This document shows positions 25,369 through 34,039 of a stretch of DNA of 64,000 bases, piece by piece. This DNA comes from SAR92 clade bacterium H455 (lineage in GTDB: Bacteria > Pseudomonadota > Gammaproteobacteria > Pseudomonadales > Porticoccaceae). A model generated the notes under the pieces. That model saw only the letters and a list, made by a program, of their open reading frames with translations, searched no databases and had not been told where the DNA came from. Where the stretch lies: contig CP103416.1 of the NCBI GenBank assembly GCA_024802545.1, positions 2,852,001 to 2,916,000 on the forward strand. Direction: 5' to 3'. Positions within the stretch are counted from its first letter, which is position 1, and every line of letters starts with the position of its first letter. Made by a program: the position numbers and the translations under genes.

Positions 25369-26471
25369 TTTTGGCTCACCTTGCGCAATGACAGTGTGGT
25401 CAACCCATCAGCGACTTGGCGATCCACCTCAAAGCCCGCCAGATTAGTGACCTTGACCTTATCGCTGGCAACATTTTTAAGCCCCAAACTGACCCCGGAA
25501 TCACTGGCAACCAGAGACTCTAACTCACAACCACAGTTAGTCATTATCGGGTCTGAAGCTACAAGAGCTTTCATAATGGGGGCCTGCAAGCTCTCGCGCT
25601 GTTTAAACATATCCGCCAATAACAGCTCGCCGCTGCTACGGATATCTTCTGGCTGCGCACGCTTGCCTAAAAATAAATTAGTGAAAGCGGCGCTGGCCTG
25701 AGTCTCGAGCTCGGCAATGCGCCCTTCGAATCGGACATTGGAGAGCTGCAGATAACCAAAACCAAGGACTATAGCCAGCACTAACAGGGCCGCTGTAGAC
25801 AGCCATGTGGATGAAGATATATCCCTGGCCTGAGGCTTAAACTCATCGGTTAACAGGTTGGCTGTCATGGGTATATCGGAAAACTGCCAGTCAATCTCAG
25901 CATCATTGATGTCGGCGGCGTCGCGCAGATCGTCGGGAATCAAATTTGCATCTGGTATAGAAATAGACAGTCGCGGTGCAATTTCGGCCCGCTCTTGCAG
26001 ACGACGCACCAATAACCAGGCTAGATCCGGGGCGGCAGAAAAGCCACTGTCAATGCCGCTGCGCACCAAAAATTGGCCCTCGCGCCAAGCCATGCTAATG
26101 CGCCCTGACTCAAAAGGCAGTGCCAAATAATCGGCCACCATAGCCGTGGCCGTAGCGCCGGCATTGTCAGCAATACGCAGCCATTCGCGCATATCCTGTT
26201 TGCTGATAACCGAGACTCTAAGCTGCTTTTTGCCCTCGGAGATAAAGCTCTCACCGAGAACAAAGTGCATTTCGTCTACTGGCTGTAAAATTCGGTCTTC
26301 GAGGATCCAAGGAATCAACTCGGCCCATTTGCGCTGAGGTGCAGTGGGGGCGTCAATGACATGCAGGCAGATGCGCTGGGACGGAACCCATAGCGCCATC
26401 GCTCTGTTTGCGTCACCACCGCCGAGCAGATGCCGGTCTAAGTGGTGAAGATGATCAACAGATTGTGTCAT
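25365..26471 (-). CDS. gspL: Type II secretion inner-membrane protein GspL
   Basis: A 368-residue GspL. Residues 1-210 form the actin-like cytoplasmic domain that docks the GspE ATPase (with WAELIPWILEDRI, a typical family segment), a membrane helix lies at about 230-250 (LSTAALLVLAIVLGFGYLQL), and the periplasmic ferredoxin-like domain follows. It shares four bases with gspM (translational coupling). A 41-base gap separates it from gspK. Confidence 0.91.
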   Translation of the reverse strand: MTQSVDHLHHLDRHLLGGGDANRAMALWVPSQRICLHVIDAPTAPQRKWAELIPWILEDRILQPVDEMHFVLGESFISEGKKQLRVSVISKQDMREWLRIADNAGATATAMVADYLALPFESGRISMAWREGQFLVRSGIDSGFSAAPDLAWLLVRRLQERAEIAPRLSISIPDANLIPDDLRDAADINDAEIDWQFSDIPMTANLLTDEFKPQARDISSSTWLSTAALLVLAIVLGFGYLQLSNVRFEGRIAELETQASAAFTNLFLGKRAQPEDIRSSGELLLADMFKQRESLQAPIMKALVASDPIMTNCGCELESLVASDSGVSLGLKNVASDKVKVTNLAGFEVDRQVADGLTTLSLRKVSQK

Positions 26472-26512
26472 TGTTACAAATTCCTGGTTATTGCTATTTA
26501 GTAGCGCTGTTT

Positions 26513-27742
26513 TTAAAACTGTTCACCAGAGTCATCTAGATCGCCAGTGGTATAACTATCCGCGATTTCACAGATCGGGCGCAGGTAATATTCTCGGTCA
26601 TATTCATCTTGATCTAAAAATCTATCCCTGCCTGAACCGCTAAAATCGTCGGCATTTTCATCATCAGTGTCATTAGATCTAGATGGTACAGTCGTGACAC
26701 CTGCAGGTACAACCGTTATCTCCCTGCGAATCACTGCTGGGCGGCCACGTTCACCGCGCTGCATTATACTTTTTACCTCTAGTCTTGACTGCCCTAATGT
26801 GACTTCGAGGTTAAGTTGAAAAAAATCTGACTTCACATCAATTAGCTTAGCCGGCCAACGTATAGCCAGTGCCGGTTCACCGACCATCAAACGAATATCT
26901 ATAGCCTGATAAAATTCCTGCAGAGTCAAAAAAGGCCTGTTATCCAAAACCATATCGACAAAATCAATTCCCAGATCACCACTCAGGGCCATTAATACCT
27001 GTTCAGGTGCGCTGTTGATATTGATTGTTGTGGGGCCAGGTAATGCACTCATAAAGGGCATGAGACGCTGCACTTCGGCCAAACTATAGCCGGCCATGGC
27101 AGCCAGCTCAGCGGTATCGGCTATATCTGTGTTGGCGGGGAAACGTGGCGGGTTAAAGCCGCTGTAATCTGATTGCTCTGCACCAGCAGGGCCGATTAAC
27201 TCGTCACCCTTATCGAGCCAATCGACAATCACCGACACTCGGCTCTCATCGACAACAAAACCCATATTCTGGAGCAGGTTCTCCCACAGCTTAACCAAGC
27301 CCATATTGTTGTTGGCATTGGCTTTGCGCTCTGCCCTCAGGCTGGCATCGGTATAGGAGGAAAAGTTATTAATATTAACTCGGGATTCAAGATCCACCAG
27401 ACAGCCGACAATAGTGCCGCCATCAACTGGCAATAAAGGAATCGCCTGAGCCCAGTCCTCGCCAAAGTGATCCACCTCAGGGTCATCATTATCCGAGGCA
27501 AGCAGGTCTCTGGCCCAACTCTCAGCACTAATAGCTAAGAGCACCGCCTGATCACCATGGAGAGAACCGGTTGCCTGTGAGACATCAATCTGATGACGGT
27601 AAAAAATATTGCCGAGAATCAGCGTCAGGGCCAAGACCAAAATCAGCGTTGCCAGCAGCGCCACGCCACTCTGGCGCTGAGGGCGAGAACGAGAGCAGCG
27701 ACCGAAGCCAACCAGTGGAGTCTGTTTAGTTCCCATTGACAT
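26513..27742 (-). CDS. gspK: Type II secretion minor pseudopilin GspK
   Basis: A 409-residue GspK, the largest pseudopilin. The prepilin-type leader ends RQSGVALLATLILVLALTL, lacking the Glu at +5, as is usual for GspK. The globular part has the two helix-hairpin-helix-like SAM motifs (INSAPEQVLMALSGDLG, RPFLTLQEFYQA). The ATG at 27742 has GGAGG five bases upstream and overlaps gspJ by 17 bases; an in-frame GTG at 27754 is the alternative. It forms the tip of the pseudopilus with GspI and GspJ. The C-terminus is rich in Asp, Glu and Ser. Confidence 0.93.
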   Translation of the reverse strand: MSMGTKQTPLVGFGRCSRSRPQRQSGVALLATLILVLALTLILGNIFYRHQIDVSQATGSLHGDQAVLLAISAESWARDLLASDNDDPEVDHFGEDWAQAIPLLPVDGGTIVGCLVDLESRVNINNFSSYTDASLRAERKANANNNMGLVKLWENLLQNMGFVVDESRVSVIVDWLDKGDELIGPAGAEQSDYSGFNPPRFPANTDIADTAELAAMAGYSLAEVQRLMPFMSALPGPTTININSAPEQVLMALSGDLGIDFVDMVLDNRPFLTLQEFYQAIDIRLMVGEPALAIRWPAKLIDVKSDFFQLNLEVTLGQSRLEVKSIMQRGERGRPAVIRREITVVPAGVTTVPSRSNDTDDENADDFSGSGRDRFLDQDEYDREYYLRPICEIADSYTTGDLDDSGEQF

Positions 27743-28442
27743 CCGCGCCTCCACTTGGAGTCGTACCAGAATCTGAGCCGGTCAAGCCTGTGGTTGGATT
27801 GGGATCGAAATCGAGCCCCGGCAATAGCCGCGTGGTTTCAGAGCCATCTGCCAAGATGATGGTGATGCGAATCATTCTTGGCAAACTGAGCAGATGATGG
27901 CTTTCGTTAGTCGGCGGCCAGTCAGGGGAAAAAATATTGCCCCTGGAGAATTGTTCAACTTCCACATCGCTCACATTATTAACCAGGATCACGCGGTTGC
28001 CCTCAGTGTTCAGAGCCGATGCGGTAATCGGCCAAGACAGACGCTCCAGCTGATCCTCACTGTTGATACGGTATTCAATACGACTGATACCCGTGGGGTT
28101 TGATCGCACCATGGGGCCGCCACCACGACTAAAGCGCAGGCCAAAGTCACTGGGATCGGTTAGGTAGGCGCGCTCAACGCCGCCCAAGCCATCGGCAAAG
28201 GTCCGTGGACGCAGGTGCATAATGTCGCGGCTGATGACTTGCCAGGCGCGATGCAGCTGGGATTCATCCTCCAGCTGACCACGACTGCGATCATTAGCCC
28301 CAAGAATCACTTCAACGGCCTGATAAGACATCACCGACATCACGGCCAGCAGCATCAATGAAACCACCGCTTCGATCAGCGTAAAGCCGGTCTGGCCACG
28401 TCTGCCGAACTGAGGACTGCGCGAACGCGCCGCCACAAACAT
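27726..28442 (-). CDS. gspJ: Type II secretion minor pseudopilin GspJ
   Basis: A 238-residue GspJ with a long basic leader and the prepilin processing site QTG-FTLIEAVVSLMLLAVMS (about residues 18-35), a single N-terminal hydrophobic helix, and family segments LEDESQLHRAWQVISRDIMH and IEYRINSEDQLERLSW. It overlaps gspI by one base and gspK by 17. Processing needs a prepilin peptidase (GspO/PilD), which is not in this window. Confidence 0.93.
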   Translation of the reverse strand: MFVAARSRSPQFGRRGQTGFTLIEAVVSLMLLAVMSVMSYQAVEVILGANDRSRGQLEDESQLHRAWQVISRDIMHLRPRTFADGLGGVERAYLTDPSDFGLRFSRGGGPMVRSNPTGISRIEYRINSEDQLERLSWPITASALNTEGNRVILVNNVSDVEVEQFSRGNIFSPDWPPTNESHHLLSLPRMIRITIILADGSETTRLLPGLDFDPNPTTGLTGSDSGTTPSGGADVNGN

Positions 28443-28843
28443 CAGTTTTTCTCAACCAAATAGACAAATAGCCTCGCACTATCCCGCTCGGCACCTTTGG
28501 CACCCACTTTTGCCTGATAGCGATAGAGGTCGTTGCCCATAGCCTCTTTAATCTCCACCTGCCAGCGCCATTCTTGATCGCCCTGACTGGCCACACCTTT
28601 GGTTGGAAGGCCGGCACTCTGACCACTGAGCAGCCACTTTTCCGAATTCTGGTAGCGCTCTAAAAGGCGATTCCAAGATACCTGGGATGAATAAAATCGC
28701 TCCCGCAGACGCATACGCTCATCGGCGTACTGCTGCACCAAATAGAGCGCACTGCCCATTACCCAGCCGAGAATAGCTAGGGCAACCGCCACTTCAATTA
28801 GGGTAAAACCGCGAGCATGACGCAATGAATGGGCACTTTTCAT
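28442..28843 (-). CDS. gspI: Type II secretion minor pseudopilin GspI
   Basis: A 133-residue GspI: leader MKSAHSLRHARG, then FTLIEVAVALAILGWVMGSA with the +5 Glu, and the short globular domain typical of GspI (about 120-130 residues). It lies between gspH and gspJ with overlaps of four and one bases, so the three are translationally coupled. Together with GspJ and GspK it primes pseudopilus assembly. Confidence 0.92.
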   Translation of the reverse strand: MKSAHSLRHARGFTLIEVAVALAILGWVMGSALYLVQQYADERMRLRERFYSSQVSWNRLLERYQNSEKWLLSGQSAGLPTKGVASQGDQEWRWQVEIKEAMGNDLYRYQAKVGAKGAERDSARLFVYLVEKN

Positions 28844-29385
28844 GGTTTTGATATCTTCTGCATAACCACGGACGACGTTTCATCATCCCAGCTGTAGCTA
28901 TAGGTCAAAGGACTTGAGGAAAAACTCAATAGCATCTCACCAGCGGGCTCCATAAAGCCGTCCGGCATCATGGCAACCAGCGGTATCACTGCATATTCTT
29001 CAGCGGCCAGAGGATCTTCAACCTCATCGTATTCGACACTGCTATAGACCGTCCACTCGGTCTTGGCCTCATTGTCGAGGACGAAGGCCTCGGGATAACT
29101 AGTAACAAACCAGTGCTGGCGAAAATAGGCCACTGGCTGTAATTTTTCGCTCTCTTGGGGCTTTTCGGCATCGCCAAAAATACCGTAGGCAACACCCTCA
29201 AGGGCAGCCTGTTCAGAGAGCTGATTAAGCCAAGTGAGCAAATTCTCTGCCTGACTCTGGTAGCGTCGATCAAAGGCCTGATTAATCGCAAACACACTCA
29301 TCCCCGATATGGTGGCGAGAATAACCACCACCACCGCAATCTCGATCAGCGTAAAACCAGCTTGGCGACTCGGGAAAGACCTCAT
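28840..29385 (-). CDS. gspH: Type II secretion minor pseudopilin GspH
   Basis: A 181-residue GspH with the processing site RQAG-FTLIEIAVVVVILATI at residues about 8-27 and a beta-rich globular domain (YGIFGDAEKPQESEKLQPVA... and GEMLLSFSSSPLTYSYSWDD). It links the pseudopilus tip to the GspG shaft. Only one base separates its start from the gspG stop. Confidence 0.92.
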   Translation of the reverse strand: MRSFPSRQAGFTLIEIAVVVVILATISGMSVFAINQAFDRRYQSQAENLLTWLNQLSEQAALEGVAYGIFGDAEKPQESEKLQPVAYFRQHWFVTSYPEAFVLDNEAKTEWTVYSSVEYDEVEDPLAAEEYAVIPLVAMMPDGFMEPAGEMLLSFSSSPLTYSYSWDDETSSVVMQKISKP

Positions 29386-29386
29386 G

Positions 29387-29812
29387 CTACTTTATATTCC
29401 AGTTACCCCAATCCGCATCAGAGCCTTCGCCCCCCTGCTGACCATCGGCCCCCAGTGTATAGACATCAATATCTTTACTGTGCTGGCTCGGGTTACTGTA
29501 CTGGTAAGCCTCACCCCAGGGATCTAGAGGCTCTTTCTCAAGATAGGGGCCATTCCAATTATCTGCACCACCGGGATTAGTCATCAAGGCATCTAGACCC
29601 TGGCTCTGTTTCGGGTAGCGATAGTTATCCAACCGATAAAACTTCAGCGCCCCCTCAATCACCCGAATATCCTGAGCAATCCGCGTCCGCTCTGCCTGTT
29701 GTACCTTCTTAAACAGTGTCGGCCCAATCATCGCGCCCAACAGCGCAATCACCACCACCACAACCATCATTTCAATCAACGTAAAACCCGCTTGCTTATT
29801 CCTAGGTACCAT
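29387..29812 (-). CDS. gspG: Type II secretion major pseudopilin GspG
   Basis: A 141-residue GspG, the usual length. The processing site is KQAG-FTLIEMMVVVVVIALLG, followed by GPTLFKKVQQAERTRIAQDI and the C-terminal calcium-site loop GADGQQGGEGSDADWGNW. The start at 29812 is set by AAGGGG seven bases upstream; 22 further codons upstream would spoil the leader peptide. It builds the pseudopilus shaft. The gene is cut off from gspF by about 880 bases that contain the 129-bp repeat array, so a separate promoter or RNA processing is possible. Confidence 0.95.
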   Translation of the reverse strand: MVPRNKQAGFTLIEMMVVVVVIALLGAMIGPTLFKKVQQAERTRIAQDIRVIEGALKFYRLDNYRYPKQSQGLDALMTNPGGADNWNGPYLEKEPLDPWGEAYQYSNPSQHSKDIDVYTLGADGQQGGEGSDADWGNWNIK

Positions 29813-29904
29813 TTTCAAACCCCTTAAATTTTTTCTACTCTGCCGGCAAATCACCAACAAAAATTTATATCGACCCAATTCGATTTAGAACGATTACGAG
29901 CAGG

Positions 29905-30005
29905 GCTTTTGTTCTGTGGCAAGGCGAAATTTCCAATCACCAGGAAGTTTACCTGCAGTAAATGACCGACTGTTTTGAAATTTCAACGCCGCCACAGGGC
30001 AACAT
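29905..30005. repeat. Diverged copy of the 129-bp repeat
   Basis: This stretch matches the array unit only in blocks: GGCAAGGCGAAA, then AAATGACCGA and CAACGCCGCCA, in the same order and spacing as in the units to the right. It looks like an older, decayed copy at the gspG side of the array. Confidence 0.7.
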
Positions 30006-30028
30006 AACCCGTTCGTTCGCACTATTGT

Positions 30029-30690
30029 GGGGAAAAAGATCCCCACTTCTACTTATTGTGGGGAGAGATTTTTTCCCAGGGCAAGGCGAAAATGCACGGA
30101 ATGCGGGAGCTTACTTGTTGTAAGTGACCGATTGAGTACATTTTCAACGCCGCCATGGGGAAAAAGATCCCCCACTTCTACTTATTGTGGGGAGAGATTT
30201 TCTCCCAGGGCAAGGCGAAAATGCACGGAATGCGGGAGCTTACTTGTTGTAAGTGACCGATTGAGTACATTTTCAACGCCGCCATGGGGAAAAAGATCCC
30301 CCACTTCTACTTATTGTGGGGAGAGATTTTTTCCCAGGGCAAGGCGAAAATGCACGGAATGCGGGAGCTTACTTGTTGTAAGTGACCGATTGAGTACATT
30401 TTCAACGCCGCCATGGGGAAAAAGATCCCCACTTCTACTTATTGTGGGGAGAGATTTTTTCCCAGGGCAAGGCGAAAATGCACGGAATGAGGAAGCTTAC
30501 TTGTTGTAAGTGACCGATTGAGTACATTTTCAACGCCGCCATGGGGAAAAAGATCCCCCACTTCTGCTTATTGTGGGGAGAGATTTTTTCCCAGGGCAAG
30601 GCGAAAATGCACGGAATGCGGGAGCTTACTTGTTGTAAGTGACCGATTGAGTACATTTTCAACGCCGCCATGGGGAAAAAGATCCCCCAC
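30029..30690. repeat. Tandem array of palindromic 128/129-bp units in the gsp operon
   Basis: Five nearly identical units start at 30029, 30157, 30286, 30415 and 30543 (steps of 128 or 129 bases), with a truncated sixth at 30672 that ends at the gspF stop codon. Each unit contains an imperfect inverted repeat: GTGGGGAGAGATTTTTTCCC ... GCAAGGCGAAAAT on the left pairs with ATTTTCAACGCCGCC ... GGGGAAAAAGATCCCCCAC on the right, around an inner hairpin CTTAC/GTAAG. Arms of adjacent units are 11 bases apart. Since 129 is a multiple of 3, open frames run through the array on both strands, but they are by-products. The array lies in the gspF-gspG gap of the same-strand operon. Confidence 0.92.
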
Positions 30691-30692
30691 AA

Positions 30693-31901
30693 TTAGATCA
30701 TATTGTTCATATCCATAATTGGGAGCATAACTGCTGCTACAACGGAGAGAATAATCACCCCCATAAAAACAATCAAAATCGGATTGATCAATTTCAAAAA
30801 CACTTCCACCGCATTATTCAGCCGCAGCGAATAATAATCCGAGACCCGCAATAGCATCTTATCCAATTCACTGGACGCCTCACCGCTGCCCACCATATGC
30901 ACCAGAAACCCGCTACCCACATCGCCTTCCAACAGCGCCTTATGCAGAGTCGAGCCCTGGCGCATAGCCTCAGTAACGCCCTCCATTTTACTGCGCAAAT
31001 GGAGATTAGTGACTACAGAGGAGGATATTTTCAACGCCGCCAATGCTGGCACACCGTTACTTAAAAGCACCCCGAGGCTGCGAGACCAATCAGCAATATT
31101 GGCCATGCGAATCCAGCGCCCAAGACCCGGCATGGTCAGCATAAACTCGTGCCAGCGCTTATGGCGCTGGGGATCTTTCATAGCCTGAACAAAGCCGAAG
31201 TAGAGTCCGACCAATAAAATCAACACAAACAATCCATAACTCTGGGTAAATTCACTGAGATTTACAATGATTCTTGTGATCAGTGGTAGCTCACGATTGG
31301 AGCTCATAAAAATAGCCGTAATTTTGGGCACCACCCAAACCATCATGATGGCGACCACGATAATCGAGGTGCTGATGAGCGTCGCGGGATAGATCATGGC
31401 GCGACTGATGGTCTTGCGATTTTCTGCACTGCTCTCCAGGTCTTCGGCGATGCGCATTAATACTTTATGCAGATGGCCACTCTCTTCACCCACACTAATG
31501 CCGGCGACAATGCTATCAGGAATTTTGTAGGGGGAGCGGCGCAGGGCGTCAGAGAAACTACGCCCTTCGATAATTTCACTGCGCCAGCTCTGCAGCATGC
31601 GACGCTGCTTTTCCGTTTCTGCCTGTTCGATAGTCATGCGCAGGGCGTCTTCCAGAGGCAGGCCGGACTCTATCAGAATCGCCTGTTGCTGCAGCAGTAA
31701 CGACAGATCAAAATTATTCACTCGCGCTTCGCGGCGGGACTCAGACTTTTTCGTCTTGGTTTGGCTGACTTCCGAGAGTTTTGAGGGCAGCAATTTTTTT
31801 TCTTTTAACAGACGTCGGGCGTGGCGTTCGGAGTCAGCGGAGATAACCCCGCTTACTTGCTTACCGGAGAGGTCGTAGGCTGCATAGTCAAAGGCTGGCA
31901 T
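30693..31901 (-). CDS. gspF: Type II secretion inner-membrane platform protein GspF
   Basis: A 402-residue GspF. It starts MPAFDYAAYDLSGKQVSGVI as usual and has two repeated GspF/PilC domains (about 70-190 and 270-395), each ending in membrane helices (YPATLISTSIIVVAIMMVWV; KLINPILIVFMGVIILSVVA). It is the polytopic core of the inner-membrane platform. It follows gspE by 15 bases. Its stop codon touches the edge of the repeat array, so the array invaded or grew right up to the gene end. Confidence 0.95.
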   Translation of the reverse strand: MPAFDYAAYDLSGKQVSGVISADSERHARRLLKEKKLLPSKLSEVSQTKTKKSESRREARVNNFDLSLLLQQQAILIESGLPLEDALRMTIEQAETEKQRRMLQSWRSEIIEGRSFSDALRRSPYKIPDSIVAGISVGEESGHLHKVLMRIAEDLESSAENRKTISRAMIYPATLISTSIIVVAIMMVWVVPKITAIFMSSNRELPLITRIIVNLSEFTQSYGLFVLILLVGLYFGFVQAMKDPQRHKRWHEFMLTMPGLGRWIRMANIADWSRSLGVLLSNGVPALAALKISSSVVTNLHLRSKMEGVTEAMRQGSTLHKALLEGDVGSGFLVHMVGSGEASSELDKMLLRVSDYYSLRLNNAVEVFLKLINPILIVFMGVIILSVVAAVMLPIMDMNNMI

Positions 31902-31916
31902 GATTGGGGCCCTGCG

Positions 31917-33380
31917 TTAAACGCTGGTGACGCGAAGCACTTCTTCGATAGTGGTGACGCCGCGGCGCACCAACTCGAAGCCGGCATCGCGGATACTGGG
32001 CACGGTTTTGCGAATGGCAGTTTCAAGCTCTAATTCGCCAGCATTTTCGTGGATCAGGGTTTGCAAATTGGCATCAACCGAGACCAGCTCAAAGAGTGCC
32101 TGACGGCCTTTAAAGCCAGTGTTATTACACTCAGTGCAACCAGAGGACTGGAAGGTCTCTTCGCCGGGCTGCAGTTGCAGCAGGTTGCGATTAAAGTCGT
32201 TGGGCTGTTCAGCTACCCGGCAACCGGTGCAGAGCTTTCGCAGCAGACGCTGAGAGACAATACCGCGCACGGTGGAAGCCAGCAAAAAGCTGTCGACACC
32301 AAGATCTTGCAGCCGGGTGATGGCTCCGGCGGCAGTATTGGTGTGAAGGGTTGAGAGCACCAAGTGGCCGGTCAAACTGGCCTGGGTGGCAATTTCGGCG
32401 GTTTCGCCGTCGCGAATTTCACCGATCAAAATCACATCCGGATCCTGACGCAAAATAGCGCGCAGGCCTCGGGCAAAGGTCATACCGGCGCGGAGATTAA
32501 TCTGCGTCTGGCTAATGCCAGGAAGATCGTATTCCACTGGATCTTCGACTGTCATAATATTGCGCTGCTGACGATCCATCTGCTGCAGGGCGGCATAGAG
32601 GGTAGTGGTTTTACCAGAACCGGTGGGGCCGGTGACTAGAATAATACCGTGGGGACGTGAGACCAGATCCACCAGCTCGGCCTTGGTCTCTTGAGGCATA
32701 CCCAGATCATCAGTCTTCAGCTTGCCAGCATCTTTGTCCAACAGTCGCATCACCACTCGCTCACCATGGCTGGAGGGCATAGTGGAAACACGCAGATCTA
32801 TACTGCGGCCACCTAGGCGCACACTCATGCGGCCATCCTGAGGCAAGCGACGCTCGGCAATATCCAGTTTTGACATCACCTTGATCCGCGAAATTAGCAA
32901 CGGTGCAATTTGAATCGAGGGAGACAGCACTGTGCGCAGCACGCCATCGAGACGAAAACGCACTAGCGCTTCTTTCTCGTAGGGTTCGATATGGATATCT
33001 GAGGCATTTTCTTTTAGGGATTCGGCGATCACTGCGTTGAGCAGGCGCACAATTGGCGCATCGTTCTCGGCATCTAAAAGGTCACCGGCGTCTTCAAGTT
33101 CTGCGGCGGCAGATTCCATGTCGACAAAGTCTTTCATATCGGCCATAACCGATTCAGAAGAATTCTGTCGACCGCTGTAGAGCTGGCTCAACTGAGCATC
33201 GAACTCTTGATCAGCGACGGCGTGAACAGTCAGCTCGCCATTGCTCATACGAACAACTTCACTGACAGCCCAATCTGGCGCATCTGGCGCCAATAGCAAA
33301 TCACTTTCAGTGGTGCGTAACAGTACTCGGTTAACCCGCGCAAATTCGTAGGGCAGTAGATCGAGCGCTTCTTCTGTCAT
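31917..33380 (-). CDS. gspE: Type II secretion ATPase GspE
   Basis: A 487-residue hexameric ATPase that powers pseudopilus growth. Walker A is LVTGPTGSGKTTTLYAAL (about residue 250), the Asp box and Walker B include VILIGEIRDGETAEIA, and a tetracysteine zinc site is present (LCTGC ... SGCTEC). The start at 33380 has AGAGGT four bases upstream; 41 further codons upstream are not supported. It is the first gene of the T2SS operon. The DUF1820 gene lies 145 bases further upstream on the same strand. Confidence 0.95.
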   Translation of the reverse strand: MTEEALDLLPYEFARVNRVLLRTTESDLLLAPDAPDWAVSEVVRMSNGELTVHAVADQEFDAQLSQLYSGRQNSSESVMADMKDFVDMESAAAELEDAGDLLDAENDAPIVRLLNAVIAESLKENASDIHIEPYEKEALVRFRLDGVLRTVLSPSIQIAPLLISRIKVMSKLDIAERRLPQDGRMSVRLGGRSIDLRVSTMPSSHGERVVMRLLDKDAGKLKTDDLGMPQETKAELVDLVSRPHGIILVTGPTGSGKTTTLYAALQQMDRQQRNIMTVEDPVEYDLPGISQTQINLRAGMTFARGLRAILRQDPDVILIGEIRDGETAEIATQASLTGHLVLSTLHTNTAAGAITRLQDLGVDSFLLASTVRGIVSQRLLRKLCTGCRVAEQPNDFNRNLLQLQPGEETFQSSGCTECNNTGFKGRQALFELVSVDANLQTLIHENAGELELETAIRKTVPSIRDAGFELVRRGVTTIEEVLRVTSV

Positions 33381-33525
33381 TGGCACCTCTGTTTTTTTTG
33401 ATTTCGGTATCACGGTCATTAATTGCGATTTGTGGGCAGATCTGTAAGCCGCAAACTTTATCATAATGGGCTCTAGGGATACATGACTAAGCGCGCAACC
33501 CACAGCTACTAATCAGACTTGCCCG

Positions 33526-33873
33526 CTAGTCTTTAGACGGCTTATTTGAGGCCATAGACGGGAACGGAAATGGCCGCACATTGCCACCGGAAGCGCTAGC
33601 ACTGGCCTCGGTAATTTTGCAGGTGCCCTCTTTCTCCACTTCATCGATGCGCACAATCGACTGCATCGGAATAAAGCTGCGCTTGATCCCGGAGAACTCA
33701 TTTTTGAGCTTCTCTTCGGCGGGATCAACAATCATCTGTGAGCGTTCACCAAATATAAATTCTTCGACCTCGAGAAAGCCCCAGAGATCACTCTGAAAGA
33801 CATGTCGTGCATAGATTTCGTAGACCTGTCCCTGGTTGAAAAAGGTGATTCGATAGATGGGTTCGCTGGACAT
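33526..33873 (-). CDS. DUF1820 family protein
   Basis: A 115-residue protein of the DUF1820 family: the conserved N-terminal part reads IYRITFFNQGQVYEIYARHV and LWGFLEVEEFIFGERS, followed by VDPAEEKLKNEFSGIKR and IPMQSIVRIDEVEKEG. The C-terminal 25 residues are low-complexity. Function is unknown. It lies between the T2SS operon and miaB, divergent from miaB. As far as I know it is a conserved gene in gammaproteobacteria rather than a T2SS part. Confidence 0.88.
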   Translation of the reverse strand: MSSEPIYRITFFNQGQVYEIYARHVFQSDLWGFLEVEEFIFGERSQMIVDPAEEKLKNEFSGIKRSFIPMQSIVRIDEVEKEGTCKITEASASASGGNVRPFPFPSMASNKPSKD

Positions 33874-33973
33874 TAATTTTCTGCCAATTCGGTGCGTTTA
33901 AAGGGCGTCAATAATAGCACAAGATGTTTTTATATAGCGGCATTAAATGGCGGCCCTAAATAGCGGCTTTATG

Positions 33974-34001
33974 TTGCGAATTGGGCGTGCAGGGCTATAA
34001 T
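33974..34001 (+). promoter_or_regulatory. Sigma-70 promoter of miaB
   Basis: TTGCGA (33974-33979) and TATAAT (33996-34001) are separated by 16 bases, a close match to the vegetative consensus. Transcription would start near 34008, about 32 bases before the miaB ATG. Confidence 0.7.
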
Positions 34002-34039
34002 GCTCGACCTCTTTAATTGATCAAAGATTAACCAATTTC

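Noticed and set aside
30029-30690. CRISPR array
   Set aside because: The units are 129 bases long and contiguous in sequence, with no unique spacers between short repeats, and no cas genes are nearby.
30027-30718. Open reading frames of up to 160 codons on both strands within the 129-bp array
   Set aside because: They are periodic translations of the repeat. The 129-base step is a multiple of 3, so any stop-free frame stays open; they have no conserved domain and no independent ribosome-binding site.
33381-33503. Longer GspE reading from 33503
   Set aside because: The additional 41 residues do not resemble GspE, and AGAGGT lies just before ATG 33380.
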